DNA of 64,000 bases from Sphingobacterium sp. B16(2022) (GCF_012030425.1 NZ_JAAUVN010000005.1:186001-250000); one strand, 5' to 3'; counted from the stretch's first letter, positions 26,329-35,826 are shown. Made by a program: numbers and translations. The notes: generated by a model from the sequence alone, not told the origin.

Positions 26329-26393
26329 ATGATATTGGGGCTCAAAAACAATTTGCCCCTAAAATAATGAAAAACTTCAATTAAGCCTGCTTT

Positions 26394-27722
26394 TTAAAAG
26401 GTTTCATTTAATCCAAGAAATAGACCTCTTTGATGATACCCACCAAAAGCATAATCAATACATAAATTGGTGCGCGTGGCTTTATTAAACAGAATGCGCA
26501 ATCCTGCTCCTCCAGCAGCTCTCCAAGATTGAAATAATTTGCTGTCCATATCGTTATTGGTCGATTGGATATTAAAAAAGGTTGCTCCACTGATAAATTT
26601 ATTACGAAGTATCGGGAAACGGTATTCTGCCTCATTATAGAAGTAAGATAAGCCTTTGAAAAACCCAAGCGTATAACCGCGCCCTGACCGTGCATAACTA
26701 TCTTTGGCAGTTCCTGGTAGATCAAGATAAGGTAGTCTTCCTGCTATACGGTAAGATCCATAATTCCATAATGCAAGTACATGTTCAGGGTTTTCCTCAG
26801 AAAGACTAATGTATTTTCTAAAATCTGTGGTAAGCTGAATTGCATTCTTACTACTGCCCATCCACTCCTGGTTCATACGAATTCCAATATCCGAATAAAT
26901 TCCTTTATACGCACGATTTGGATTATCACGTGTCATATACTGAACATTAAACAGAAGACCATTTGAATTGAATTTTTCAGGATCAAAACCATAACGTTTA
27001 CTATAGACGTAATTTGGATTGTCATTGTTTTCGGTTGATGCTTTGATATTTCTGCGAATGTCAAATGCAAAACCAGCACCCAGAAAAAGATTATCTGAAA
27101 CCCGTTTATAGAGCTTTTCATTGATGCTAAAGGATGTATACTTGTAGACAAACATGTTTTTGTCTGGGTTAGCAAGAATATCATCATCATGTTGGCCAGA
27201 AAAAGTTTTAGTCATTCCTAAGCCGGCATCTGGATTGACCATTTTAACAATAGCCCATCCTCCCTGGATATTCCATTTATTCTCTCTGGTATAGATGTTA
27301 TGGCTTACGTAAAAAACCATAATACCTTTTGTTGTTACTGAAGCTGTTGATGCCGCTGTAGACATTGTGGTATTCGATTTATCTCCCAGTACAATTCCTG
27401 CAACTCCCTTTATTCCGATTTGAGCTCCAATAGTGGGATTTAAGGCCACACCAGGCATCAGGGTAATTCCAGAACGTTTTTTATTTGGGTTTCGCTCTCT
27501 TTTGGGATGAAGAATGTTGCGAAATAAATCGGATATATCATATTGATAAGAAGCGTTAGAATCAATTTTATGCTGCATATAGGTAGATTGTGATTCTAAT
27601 CTAGATGAGTCCGATACAATAGTGACCTGAGCAAGAACTGGAGTGATAAGAGTTGCGAACAAAAGTAATAAGGAAACTAAAGTTATGTTAACAGCTTTAA
27701 AATGAGGTAAAGATCTTTTCAT
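26394..27722 (-). CDS. BamA/TamA-like outer membrane barrel protein
   Basis: 442 residues. A signal peptide ends near PVLAQ (about residue 32). After a short linker with a basic KRERNPNKKRS patch comes a surface-antigen (D15-like) barrel: repeated aromatic-ended strands, GYTLGFFKGLSYFYNEAEYRF-type late strands, and a final GLNETF. No POTRA repeats are seen, so it is not BamA itself; such short members may be porins or lipid/metal exporters. It lies 65 bp upstream of the TonB receptor on the same strand, probably one operon. Confidence 0.75.
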   Translation of the reverse strand: MKRSLPHFKAVNITLVSLLLLFATLITPVLAQVTIVSDSSRLESQSTYMQHKIDSNASYQYDISDLFRNILHPKRERNPNKKRSGITLMPGVALNPTIGAQIGIKGVAGIVLGDKSNTTMSTAASTASVTTKGIMVFYVSHNIYTRENKWNIQGGWAIVKMVNPDAGLGMTKTFSGQHDDDILANPDKNMFVYKYTSFSINEKLYKRVSDNLFLGAGFAFDIRRNIKASTENNDNPNYVYSKRYGFDPEKFNSNGLLFNVQYMTRDNPNRAYKGIYSDIGIRMNQEWMGSSKNAIQLTTDFRKYISLSEENPEHVLALWNYGSYRIAGRLPYLDLPGTAKDSYARSGRGYTLGFFKGLSYFYNEAEYRFPILRNKFISGATFFNIQSTNNDMDSKLFQSWRAAGGAGLRILFNKATRTNLCIDYAFGGYHQRGLFLGLNETF

Positions 27723-27786
27723 GTATCAAGTTTATATTGCAACATATGAGTATAAAATTTAACGTTTTAGTCATATAGATAGTATG

Positions 27787-27805
27787 CAAACTTAGATAAA
27801 TTTGT
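27787..27805 (-). promoter_or_regulatory. Shared promoter element, copy B
   Basis: Minus strand ACAAATTTATCTAAGTTTG, identical to copy A at 21557-21575, with the -7 box TAAGTTTG at its end. It lies 64 bp upstream of the BamA-like start. No good -33 TTTG is found at the usual distance. Confidence 0.55.
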
Positions 27806-28000
27806 TTGTATTTTTTTTATTTGGCGCTCATGATTCTTATACAATTATCCATATCTCTTTGGTATCAAGTGTTATTTTAATGAGGAAATACGGTTAAAAG
27901 TAAGACTTGCGATATTTTTTAGCCAGTAATTTTTAATATACGGCACATCTCCTTGTTGTACCGCGTGTAGGAACTGCTTATCTTTAGCAAAAAAAAGTAC

Positions 28001-29872
28001 ATGAAAATAAAGATTCTCCTCAGTCTGGTTTACATTTTCGCTTGTAACATATTCCTGCATGCTCAGGAATTATATACTCCTCGTCATATTAAGCAGGCTT
28101 ATAAAAATGAAACCCGAAGTTTAACCGGTGCACCAGGTGCAAAATATTGGCAAAACAGAGCGCAATATCACATACAGGTAACGGTAAACCCAGAAACAAA
28201 AATTGTTTCTGGAAAAGAACGTATTCAATATGAGAACAATAGTCCTAATGCATTAAAAGATCTTGTTATTCATTTTGCTAATAATGTACATAAACCTACA
28301 GCCGCAAGAGCTGCGGACGTCAGTACAAATTTTCTCACTTCGGGACTGAAGTTGAAGTCGTTTAAAGTAGATAATAAAGTGTATGTTATCGATAGTAAGG
28401 ACTGGACTACCGCCAATCGCATTAAGTTGAATAAACCTGTTGATCCCAAATCTTCTGTCACAGTCGAAATGGAATGGGAATATCCATTGTCATTATCCAG
28501 TGACCGTGAGGGGCAGATTGATCCTGGTACCTATTTCTGTGCGTATGCATACCCGCGTATAGCAGTTTATGATGATTATAATGGATGGGATGTCTTGGAA
28601 CATAACGGCCGTCAGGAATTTTATAATGATTTCAATGATTATAAAGTTGAAATCCGCGTTCCAAAAAATTATGTAGTATGGGCTACAGGAAGTTTTCTAA
28701 ATCCTGAAGAGGTACTGCAAACTGAAACATTAGACCGTTTTAAAAAATCTTTGATTTCGGACCAAGTGATTACGGTTGCAAATTTAAAAGAAATGGAGAC
28801 ACAAAAGGTGACAAAACAGCATGACTGGAACATCTGGAAGTTTGAAGCAGATCATATCGTTGATTTTTGTTTTGCTTTGAGTGATCATTATGTGTGGGAT
28901 GCTTCTAGTGTTCAATTGAAAAGTAAAAGAGTAAGTGTTCAGGCAGCTTATCTGAATGGGACTAAGGATTTCGAGCAATATGTAGGGTGGGAGCGTTACT
29001 GTATTGACTGGTTCTCTAAAAATTGGCCAGGAGTAGAATATCCATTTCCAACGATGACTGCAATTCAGGGATTTGCGGATATGGAATACCCGATGATGGT
29101 CAATGATAGCAGTGTACCGGATAACTTGATGGATGCTAGACAAACTGTAGACCATGAAATTGCCCATACTTATTTTCCTTTTTATATGGGAACTAACGAA
29201 ACCCGTTATGCTTTTATGGATGAAGGTTGGGCTACAGCTTTGGAATTGCTAATTGGAATGGATGAAAATGGAGAGGAAGCTGCTAAGCAATTGTTTAAAG
29301 AATTTCGGGTAAAAGGATGGATTCAGGATCCTGCTACGGAACAAGATCAGCCATTGATTTCTTTGTCTTCACAATTGAGCGGTAAGGGTTATGGTAATAA
29401 TGCCTATATCAAATCGGCATTATCTTATTTGGCACTGAAAGATTATCTAGGGGACGAAGCATTCAGAAAAGCTTTACATCATTATATGGAGAATTGGAAC
29501 GGGAAGCATCCGACTCCTTGGGATTATTTTTATTCCTTCAATACAGGATCTGGAAAAAATCTCAATTGGTTCTGGAATAACTGGTATTTTAGTAATCATT
29601 ATATCGATCTGAAGGTGTCTAAGGTCAGTCAAAAAAATAAAACCATTAGTTTAGAGATTGAAAATAATGGTGGATTTGCAATCCCATTTGATGTGATATT
29701 GACTTATGTGGACGGTGAAAAAGAAAAAATTCATTTTACACCACAAGTTTGGGAGAGTAATCAGGCTGTTACTACATTAAAACTGAAAACTAAAGCAAAG
29801 GTGAAAGAAGTTGTGCTTGATAATGATATATTTATGGATTATACCAGTGATGATAATCGAGTAACACTTTAA
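28001..29872 (+). CDS. M1-family zinc aminopeptidase
   Basis: 623 residues with a signal peptide ending FLHAQ (about residue 22), so exported. The gluzincin motif HEIAH is at residues 385-389 and the third zinc ligand Glu408 is in MDEGWATALE, giving HExxH-x18-E. The M1 substrate loop is altered from GAMEN to ADMEYP, as in other Bacteroidota M1 homologues. It probably releases N-terminal residues from peptides in the periplasm or at the cell surface. Monocistronic, followed by a terminator-like hairpin. Confidence 0.93.
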   Translation: MKIKILLSLVYIFACNIFLHAQELYTPRHIKQAYKNETRSLTGAPGAKYWQNRAQYHIQVTVNPETKIVSGKERIQYENNSPNALKDLVIHFANNVHKPTAARAADVSTNFLTSGLKLKSFKVDNKVYVIDSKDWTTANRIKLNKPVDPKSSVTVEMEWEYPLSLSSDREGQIDPGTYFCAYAYPRIAVYDDYNGWDVLEHNGRQEFYNDFNDYKVEIRVPKNYVVWATGSFLNPEEVLQTETLDRFKKSLISDQVITVANLKEMETQKVTKQHDWNIWKFEADHIVDFCFALSDHYVWDASSVQLKSKRVSVQAAYLNGTKDFEQYVGWERYCIDWFSKNWPGVEYPFPTMTAIQGFADMEYPMMVNDSSVPDNLMDARQTVDHEIAHTYFPFYMGTNETRYAFMDEGWATALELLIGMDENGEEAAKQLFKEFRVKGWIQDPATEQDQPLISLSSQLSGKGYGNNAYIKSALSYLALKDYLGDEAFRKALHHYMENWNGKHPTPWDYFYSFNTGSGKNLNWFWNNWYFSNHYIDLKVSKVSQKNKTISLEIENNGGFAIPFDVILTYVDGEKEKIHFTPQVWESNQAVTTLKLKTKAKVKEVVLDNDIFMDYTSDDNRVTL

Positions 29873-29910
29873 TGTTACTGTTTTGTAATCTCTGAGAAGA
29901 TTTTGCATCT

Positions 29911-29977
29911 TACGGTTTGGGGCTGTTATTTCTCTTAAAAGCGGGAATAATAGTACTCAAACCGTTTTTTTTGTGCT
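29911..29977 (+). terminator. Terminator after the M1 peptidase gene
   Basis: ACGGTTTG ... CAAACCGT arms enclosing an imperfect stem (TTATT/AATAA region), followed by a run of eight T on the plus strand. Confidence 0.7.
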
Positions 29978-30065
29978 CTTATTGTCGATAAGGTTCTGAG
30001 ATTTTTAGGGAAGAGAGCTGCTGCCTTTTATTGAAAAAGTAGACTATTAAGGTATTTGTAGATGA

Positions 30066-30530
30066 CTAGGTATTTTTTTTCGATTTTCTTCTGGTGTTCT
30101 TAAATATCATACGGCGTAACTGAAAGAAACCCAGTGTCATTTTATGATTTGACCGAAGATAAGGTATGCTCATAATTACCAGTAATGATATGCAAGCTGA
30201 AGTACCTAATGCACCGCCAAAACCATCAAAAAATTTACTGGTGTTGATATAGATCAGGCTGTATACAAGACCTGAAAGTGAAACTCCGATAAATGTAGAC
30301 AATTGATTGCTCGAAACCATACCAACAAAAGAAGAACCTATAAAAATCAGTGGAATATGATTGACTAATTCTTTTGGAATATAAGAAGGAAAAAAGTGGA
30401 CAAATCCAGCAACAATGCTGGTCAATAGGGATGAGGATAATACACCTCCAAGTTTCAGCTTATTGTTAAAATAATAAGTGAGTAAACTTCCGAAAATTCC
30501 TGTAAATATGAGAATCGCTGTAAATATCAT
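30066..30530 (-). CDS. Small polytopic membrane protein (pair member B)
   Basis: 154 residues, four or five hydrophobic helices, basic C-terminal tail (KNTRRKSKKNT). It shares with the upstream neighbour the elements FIGSSFVGM and FFDGFGGALGTSA (neighbour: YCGAFVGM and LLNGIGGKLGTLA), so the two are probably diverged paralogues. Start and stop codons overlap by one base (TAATG), which suggests a heteromeric complex. I do not recognise the family; a transporter is a guess. Confidence 0.65.
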   Translation of the reverse strand: MIFTAILIFTGIFGSLLTYYFNNKLKLGGVLSSSLLTSIVAGFVHFFPSYIPKELVNHIPLIFIGSSFVGMVSSNQLSTFIGVSLSGLVYSLIYINTSKFFDGFGGALGTSACISLLVIMSIPYLRSNHKMTLGFFQLRRMIFKNTRRKSKKNT

Positions 30531-31099
30531 TATCTAGAAAATAAAAATAGAATCAAGTAGGTAATGGTAACTCCGGCAAAAGCCAATGTTCCAAGTTTTC
30601 CGCCAATTCCGTTCAACAAACTTTTTGATATGATCAGCAGAATAGCCGTACAGATACTGGCTGCGAGAATGAAATAAATATCATGAGCTACTTTGGTATT
30701 GGACATACCTACGAATGCACCGCAATAAATAGCAGGAGGTAGATGGGGCAGATAACTTGACTTTTTGTTTAGGTACGGAATTAAGGCGCCGGTGAGCCCT
30801 ACTAAACTTGCTGAAAATACCGAACCTAATCCAAATGCGTGATTTAAAAAATAACAACTTATTGCACCAATTGGAACCCATACGGCAATATAAACTTTTT
30901 CAAACGCTAATTTATTATGATGAACTGGCGACTTAAAAAAGGAGAAAAGTAATAAGAATGAAATTAGAATGATGAAGAATGATAGGGCAATAGTTGAGTT
31001 ATTTTCCTTAAAGATTGCTAATAAAAATAATAATTGTATTACGAAAAGTAATAATAAAGAGGTATAACGAATAACTCTATTTGATGAGATTTTTGACAT
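30530..31099 (-). CDS. Small polytopic membrane protein (pair member A)
   Basis: 189 residues with about six hydrophobic segments. Two at the N-terminus (residues 12-28, 34-53) have no counterpart in the downstream partner; the remainder aligns to it by eye through G-x-G-S-V-F-S-A-S, YCGAFVGM and NGIGGKLGT. It heads a two-gene unit on the minus strand. Function unknown; the conserved Gly-rich helices are reminiscent of small channel or exporter subunits, which is speculation. Confidence 0.65.
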   Translation of the reverse strand: MSKISSNRVIRYTSLLLLFVIQLLFLLAIFKENNSTIALSFFIILISFLLLFSFFKSPVHHNKLAFEKVYIAVWVPIGAISCYFLNHAFGLGSVFSASLVGLTGALIPYLNKKSSYLPHLPPAIYCGAFVGMSNTKVAHDIYFILAASICTAILLIISKSLLNGIGGKLGTLAFAGVTITYLILFLFSR

Positions 31100-31270
31100 T
31101 ATTGTGCAAAATTACAAAGAAAATTGGGAAAAAACATAAAAATTGAACTATTTTGAGATGAGTGAAATTGATTACATACGTTTTGTATCTGTTTTTTTAT
31201 GTGATTCTGCAATAAATATTTCTATATTTAGCCTCACATTTTTATATCAAAATCTAATTAATCTTAACTA

Positions 31271-32962
31271 ATGAATACTATTTTAAGTACGAAGGATTAT
31301 ATTGTATTTTTTGTATACTTTATAATTGTTGCTTCATATGGTTTGTGGATCTACTACAAAAAGAAGTCAGCGTCAGAAGGAGCAAAGGATTATTTCTTGG
31401 CTGAAGGATCATTGACATGGTGGGCTATTGGTGCCTCCTTGATCGCTTCAAATATTTCTGCCGAACAATTCATTGGAATGAGCGGTTCGGGCTTTAAAAT
31501 GGGACTTGCAATCGCAGCATATGAATGGATGGCCTCTATAACCCTGATTGTTGTAGCCATATTCTTTATGCCGGTCTATCTTAAGAATAAGATTTTTACC
31601 ATGCCTCAGTTTTTAAATCAACGCTACAATAGTACTGTAGCGATGATCATGGCTGTATTTTGGTTAATGCTTTATATCGTGGTCAACTTAATGTCGATCT
31701 TATATCTTGGAGCTGTCGCTATCAGTGGTATTTCTGGTTTAGATTTGACTTTATGTATTATGTTATTGGCTGTTTTTGCTATCATCATCACATTAGGTGG
31801 TATGAAAGTTATTGGGTATACAGACGTTATTCAGGTGTTTTTCTTAGTATTAGGAGGTTTGGTAGCTACTTACTTAGCACTTAATATCATTTCAGATGGT
31901 AATGGTGTTTTAGCTGGTTTTACCACTTTGCATAATGATGCTCCTGAGCATTTCCATATGATATTCAAAACCGACAACCCTAATTATATGGACTTACCTG
32001 GTATCAGTGTTCTGATCGGGGGTATGTGGATAGCCAATTTAAGCTACTGGGGATGTAATCAGTATATTACACAGCGTGCATTGGGAGCTTCTTTGCCAAC
32101 AGCAAGAAATGGTCTATTGTTTGCCGCATTTTTAAAACTCTTGATGCCAGTGATTGTTGTTATCCCAGGTATTGCTGTTTACTATATTGTAAATAAAAAT
32201 TTAGGTGCTATTGATGCTTCAAGCTTATTGACCTCAACTGGAGCACAGGATCCAAATAAAGCATATCCAGCGCTCTTAACTCTTTTGCCTGCAGGCTTAA
32301 AAGGTCTTTCTTTTGCCGCATTGACTGCTGCAATCGTCGCTTCTTTAGCGGGGAAAGCAAACAGTATTGCGACCATTTTTACGTTAGATATTTACCAAAA
32401 AGCAATCAATAAAACTGCTTCTGAAAAGAATTTGGTTAATGTTGGAAAAATAGCTGTTATTGTTTCCATGATTTTAGGAACAGGATTGGCACTTATTTTA
32501 GGTGAATCGCTAATGGGAGAAGGAAAACAGGGATTCCAATACATTCAAGAATATACAGGATTCGTTTCTCCGGGTATTTTTGCGATGTTTATTCTCGGGT
32601 TCTTTTGGAAAAAAACAACATCAAATGCAGCGATGTTCGCAACGATTGGAGGCTTTATTTTATCTGTACTATTCAAAAAGTTGCCAGATATGATGGACCT
32701 TTCTTTTTTATCAAGCACCGGATTCTCTGTGCTGAATCCAACAACAGGTATTTATGAAATTCCATTTATAGACAGGATGAGTTTTGTATTTATCATCTGT
32801 GTGATCTTTATGGTAATCATTAGTTTGATTGATAACAAACGTGGCATTGTCCCTAAAGGATTAGAAATTGATGCAAAAATGTTTAAATCTCACAATGGTT
32901 TTGTTATTGGGTCATTATTGGTACTCATGATTGTGGTTGCCCTATATTCAATTTATTGGTAA
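31271..32962 (+). CDS. Sodium:solute symporter (SSS/SGLT family)
   Basis: 563 residues with about 14 transmembrane helices and no signal peptide. SSS hallmarks include YFLAEGSLTWWAIGASLIASNISAEQFIGMSG (split) near residue 40, NLSYWGCNQYITQRALGA near 255 and a late GFFWKKTT loop. It should couple sugar or related solute uptake to sodium entry across the inner membrane; the substrate is not predictable from context. Monocistronic, with a strong terminator at 32983. Confidence 0.9.
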   Translation: MNTILSTKDYIVFFVYFIIVASYGLWIYYKKKSASEGAKDYFLAEGSLTWWAIGASLIASNISAEQFIGMSGSGFKMGLAIAAYEWMASITLIVVAIFFMPVYLKNKIFTMPQFLNQRYNSTVAMIMAVFWLMLYIVVNLMSILYLGAVAISGISGLDLTLCIMLLAVFAIIITLGGMKVIGYTDVIQVFFLVLGGLVATYLALNIISDGNGVLAGFTTLHNDAPEHFHMIFKTDNPNYMDLPGISVLIGGMWIANLSYWGCNQYITQRALGASLPTARNGLLFAAFLKLLMPVIVVIPGIAVYYIVNKNLGAIDASSLLTSTGAQDPNKAYPALLTLLPAGLKGLSFAALTAAIVASLAGKANSIATIFTLDIYQKAINKTASEKNLVNVGKIAVIVSMILGTGLALILGESLMGEGKQGFQYIQEYTGFVSPGIFAMFILGFFWKKTTSNAAMFATIGGFILSVLFKKLPDMMDLSFLSSTGFSVLNPTTGIYEIPFIDRMSFVFIICVIFMVIISLIDNKRGIVPKGLEIDAKMFKSHNGFVIGSLLVLMIVVALYSIYW

Positions 32963-32982
32963 GAACTACATATGCACTATAA

Positions 32983-33020
32983 TACAAGAAAAGGCACCCA
33001 ATAGGGTGCCTTTTCTTGTA
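32983..33020 (+). terminator. Terminator after the SSS symporter gene
   Basis: Perfect 17-bp stem TACAAGAAAAGGCACCC / GGGTGCCTTTTCTTGTA with loop AATA. Confidence 0.85.
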
Positions 33021-33535
33021 TGCATTATTTTTTATTAATTTATAGCAATCGAGAAATCTTAATAGTAGTGGGATTGAAGCCATGTAGACATTTGATTTGT
33101 TAGCATTTTTTTACATGCACTATTTATATAAAATGCATGCTATATTAAAATTTGTTAGATAATGACATTTTAAAAAAAATTATAAGTCTAGTCGTCAACT
33201 TTCACAACATGTTGTCAACTTCATGTTGTCTGTTTTTCATATTTGTAACGGCTTATGTAAAGATGGTGAACGGCTAGTATCTTATGATTTTTCCGACCTA
33301 CTTGTCTGGCAAGTAGCACTGATAGAGAAATCTTCATGACTAATTTATTCTTGATACAATAAATTTAAGTGAGTTTTTTGTGCTCTATGATAGATGCATG
33401 TTCTTGTTTATTTGTGAATGTAGTAGGTCGGTTTTTTATTTTCAATTTTTTATAGGGAAGTCAATTGATTTGGGAACATACTTAGTATAGCTAAAGCTTT
33501 TAATTACACGAAAAACTTATAAACATATAATAAGA
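33021..33535. other. 515-bp gene-free stretch with repeats and RNA-like structure
   Basis: No plausible ORF. It holds a 12-bp palindrome ACAACATGTTGT (33204-33215), a 21-bp-spaced direct repeat GTCAACTT (33193 and 33214), and two competing hairpins (33293-33431) ending in a T run. See the separate entry for the hairpins. Confidence 0.6.
33293..33437 (+). ncRNA. Candidate structured RNA / attenuator upstream of an unknown gene
   Basis: CCGACCTACT (33293-33302) is exactly complementary to AGTAGGTCGG (33422-33431), which is followed by TTTTTT. The overlapping CTACTTG (33298-33304) can instead pair locally with CAAGTAG (33310-33316) around loop TCTGG. The two folds exclude each other, as in an attenuator or a small RNA with an intrinsic end. 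No known family was recognised. Confidence 0.35.
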
Positions 33536-34114
33536 ATGAAAACATTAAGGCAAGATCGTTTTAAAACTCGTGTCATGAAAGAGTTTCAAACTCATAATCG
33601 GGAACAACCTTTAAAAAGCATTTTAAAAGTAAAACCTCCGGAACAATACTATGCACAGTTTACATCTCCTTTAAATGGACTTGATTCTTACAGTGCTGTT
33701 GTGCGCGATGAAAAAGCCGATATACTTCGAATCTCATTAGTCAATATGGCGATTTATGAATTTTACTTGTTTGCGTTTGGTTTATCGGCAAATTTTCCTG
33801 TCTCACGTATTTTTATCTATGATGATAATCGGTGTCAGTATTTACATACTCAGGATTGTGGAGACTCCGCATTATGGAGGGAGAAGTATTTGTATTGCTA
33901 TGAAATTACTTTACCTGCGGCAACTGAAAGGGAGGAGTATCAGCAGCGTATTTTAAATGATTTGGACAGTATGTTTCAGCTGGAGGTGAAAATCGAAAAA
34001 GAGCATGTTGTATCTGATATTTATTATAATGAAAAACTGGGTTGTCCAGTAGCAACAAGCTGGCATGAACAGACTGTGATGACAATAAAACCTAAGAACG
34101 TATTATGTTCATGA
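33536..34114 (+). CDS. Hypothetical protein of unknown function
   Basis: 192 residues, soluble, no signal peptide or membrane helix. The first 30 residues are basic (MKTLRQDRFKTRVMKEF), followed by a mixed alpha/beta region with YSAVVRDEKADILRISLVNM and FIYDDNRCQYLH. It contains four Cys without a metal-type spacing. I recognise no family. It stands alone behind a long structured intergenic region and before a bidirectional terminator. Codon usage looks native. Confidence 0.7.
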   Translation: MKTLRQDRFKTRVMKEFQTHNREQPLKSILKVKPPEQYYAQFTSPLNGLDSYSAVVRDEKADILRISLVNMAIYEFYLFAFGLSANFPVSRIFIYDDNRCQYLHTQDCGDSALWREKYLYCYEITLPAATEREEYQQRILNDLDSMFQLEVKIEKEHVVSDIYYNEKLGCPVATSWHEQTVMTIKPKNVLCS

Positions 34115-34157
34115 TTCTTTAATGAAGTCTGTTTTATGATGAAAAAATGACGTGAAT

Positions 34158-34191
34158 AAAAAAAGCACATAGATGAATATGTGCTTTTTTT
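34158..34191. terminator. Bidirectional terminator
   Basis: AAAAAAGCACATA ... TATGTGCTTTTTT hairpin between convergent genes ending at 34114 (+) and 34213 (-), with A/T tracts on both sides. Confidence 0.85.
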
Positions 34192-34212
34192 ATACGGTGT
34201 AAAAATCTGTTT

Positions 34213-34791
34213 TTATCTCTGACCAGGTAAATAGATTTGGAATCCAAGTCCTACTCCTAAGCCAGAAGACTTCTCACCTAAGTTAACGTTCGATTTGGTA
34301 TAGTTATAACCGACAGTAGCCTCAAGTGCAACTGTTCTTGTAATAAAGTGTGCATAACCAAGATTTGCTCCTAAAGCTAAGGAAGCACCTTTTCCAACTG
34401 AACTACCTGCGATACCAATATCACCTTGTCCGAAGAAACGTCCTGACGAAGATGAACCTTCTGGGAAATAATATCTGACAAAAGGTGCAATACCATAATT
34501 CCATTCGTTATCATGATCTTTTACAGCAATAAATCCTAAGTTAGCTTGAGCTCCGATCGCGATACCATCAGAAACAAAATAACCAGCTCGAGGTTGTACG
34601 TTGATATTAAATGCTTTTCCTTCAAAACTATAACCTAGATTTGCTAAGGAACCACCAACCATCCAGTTACCTTTTTTTATTGGGGCAGTTCCAACATCTG
34701 CTGAACTTTGTGGAACAGTTTCGATCTTTTGTGCATTTGCGCCGAAAGCTATTCCCCCCATAATTGTAAGTAGTAATGCTAATTTCTTCAT
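34213..34791 (-). CDS. Small outer membrane beta-barrel protein
   Basis: 192 residues. A signal peptide ends FGANAQ (about residue 21). Alternating strands such as NWMVGGSLANLGYSFEG, GIAPFVRYYF and ALEATVGYNYTKSNV (each ending aromatic), with a C-terminal GLGFQIYL, fit an 8-strand OmpX/OmpW-like barrel (OMP_b-brl). Likely a surface-exposed structural or adhesion protein; no transport role is visible. Monocistronic. Confidence 0.8.
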   Translation of the reverse strand: MKKLALLLTIMGGIAFGANAQKIETVPQSSADVGTAPIKKGNWMVGGSLANLGYSFEGKAFNINVQPRAGYFVSDGIAIGAQANLGFIAVKDHDNEWNYGIAPFVRYYFPEGSSSSGRFFGQGDIGIAGSSVGKGASLALGANLGYAHFITRTVALEATVGYNYTKSNVNLGEKSSGLGVGLGFQIYLPGQR

Positions 34792-34976
34792 GATTCGTAA
34801 GTTTTCTATATAATTAACGATTGTTGTTTATTATATAACAGTAAACGAAATCAAAAGTTTTCTTTTTTTTTGCTTGTAACTTACAATTAAGATCCGAAAT
34901 TAATTATTTTTAATTTTTAGCTGTTAAATTTTCTGTTTTAAACTGCTCTTAAAAGAGCAGCAACGAAGTTAAGTGG

Positions 34977-35729
34977 TTATTGTATTATTGTTTTTACGAT
35001 TTGAGAAATGTGGGTAACACTTGGAGGAAGTTCAATTAATTGAAAATTTCTAAAATGTATTTCCGAACCTTCAGATTCAAGACATAGGTACCCTTTCTTA
35101 ATAGTCGAATTGCGAATACCATTGACAAATTTTCCGTTCACAGCTAATTTAATTGTACCGTCCACGCAGACGATCGTATATTTATTCCATTCTCCTTTCC
35201 CTTTAGCCCGATTCTCTATCGCTTTACTTCTTGTACCGCGTGGATTATCTGGTATTGTTTCCACACCGCCCACACCAAATAATTCGCCATGAACGTAAGC
35301 GATTGGCGGTACAACACCGTCTTTGGTATTTTGTTTTACCCAATCCAATTCCAGCATCTGCACTTCAACTCCTCCTGGAAGTCTTCCTATGGAATCGGGC
35401 TCTGCATCCGACCATACAAAGATACCCGAGTTACCTCCTGCATAGATATGCTTCCATTCGACATGGATAATAAAGTTTTCATATAGTTTTTCAGAACGCA
35501 TGACACCAATAGGAAGCCCTGTACATATGAGTGATTTTCCATTTAAACGCCAAGTATCTTTGGCTGTGTTTACATTTAGCCAGTTGATTGAATTTTTCGT
35601 GGGCTTTTTTGATAAAAGTAGATCCTCAAGTTGTACTTCTTCGCCAAAAGATAAGGGTATTTTTTGAGCGTAGTTATGCTGACATAAAGCGATCAAAAGA
35701 AAAAATAAACCGATAGTTTTAAGGTTCAT
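34977..35729 (-). CDS. DUF1080 (3-keto-disaccharide hydrolase-like) protein
   Basis: 250 residues from the ATG at 35729, which opens a signal peptide (FFLLIALCQHNYAQ); the open frame continues 37 codons upstream but that part is not signal-like. The DUF1080 jelly roll shows FIIHVEWKH-type strands, AGGNSGIFVWSD, GVEVQMLELD, GEWNKYTIVCVDGTIKLAVNGKFVNG (split) and GYLCLESEGSEIHFRNFQL. Family members hydrolyse 3-keto-glycosides or bind glycans; the exact role here is unknown. Confidence 0.88.
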   Translation of the reverse strand: MNLKTIGLFFLLIALCQHNYAQKIPLSFGEEVQLEDLLLSKKPTKNSINWLNVNTAKDTWRLNGKSLICTGLPIGVMRSEKLYENFIIHVEWKHIYAGGNSGIFVWSDAEPDSIGRLPGGVEVQMLELDWVKQNTKDGVVPPIAYVHGELFGVGGVETIPDNPRGTRSKAIENRAKGKGEWNKYTIVCVDGTIKLAVNGKFVNGIRNSTIKKGYLCLESEGSEIHFRNFQLIELPPSVTHISQIVKTIIQ

Positions 35730-35794
35730 ATTGATGTAGTGAAACGGTTTAAAAAAGGTTAAATAAGGATTATGATTAACATACTGCGTACAAG

Positions 35795-35826
35795 CAAACT
35801 TAAATAAATTTGTAGTAATAAGCAAT
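35795..35826 (-). promoter_or_regulatory. Shared promoter element, copy C
   Basis: Minus strand ACAAATTTATTTAAGTTTG: -7 TAAGTTTG (35802-35795), 20-bp spacer, ATTG as -33. It differs by one base from copies A and B and lies 66 bp before the DUF1080 start. Confidence 0.55.
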
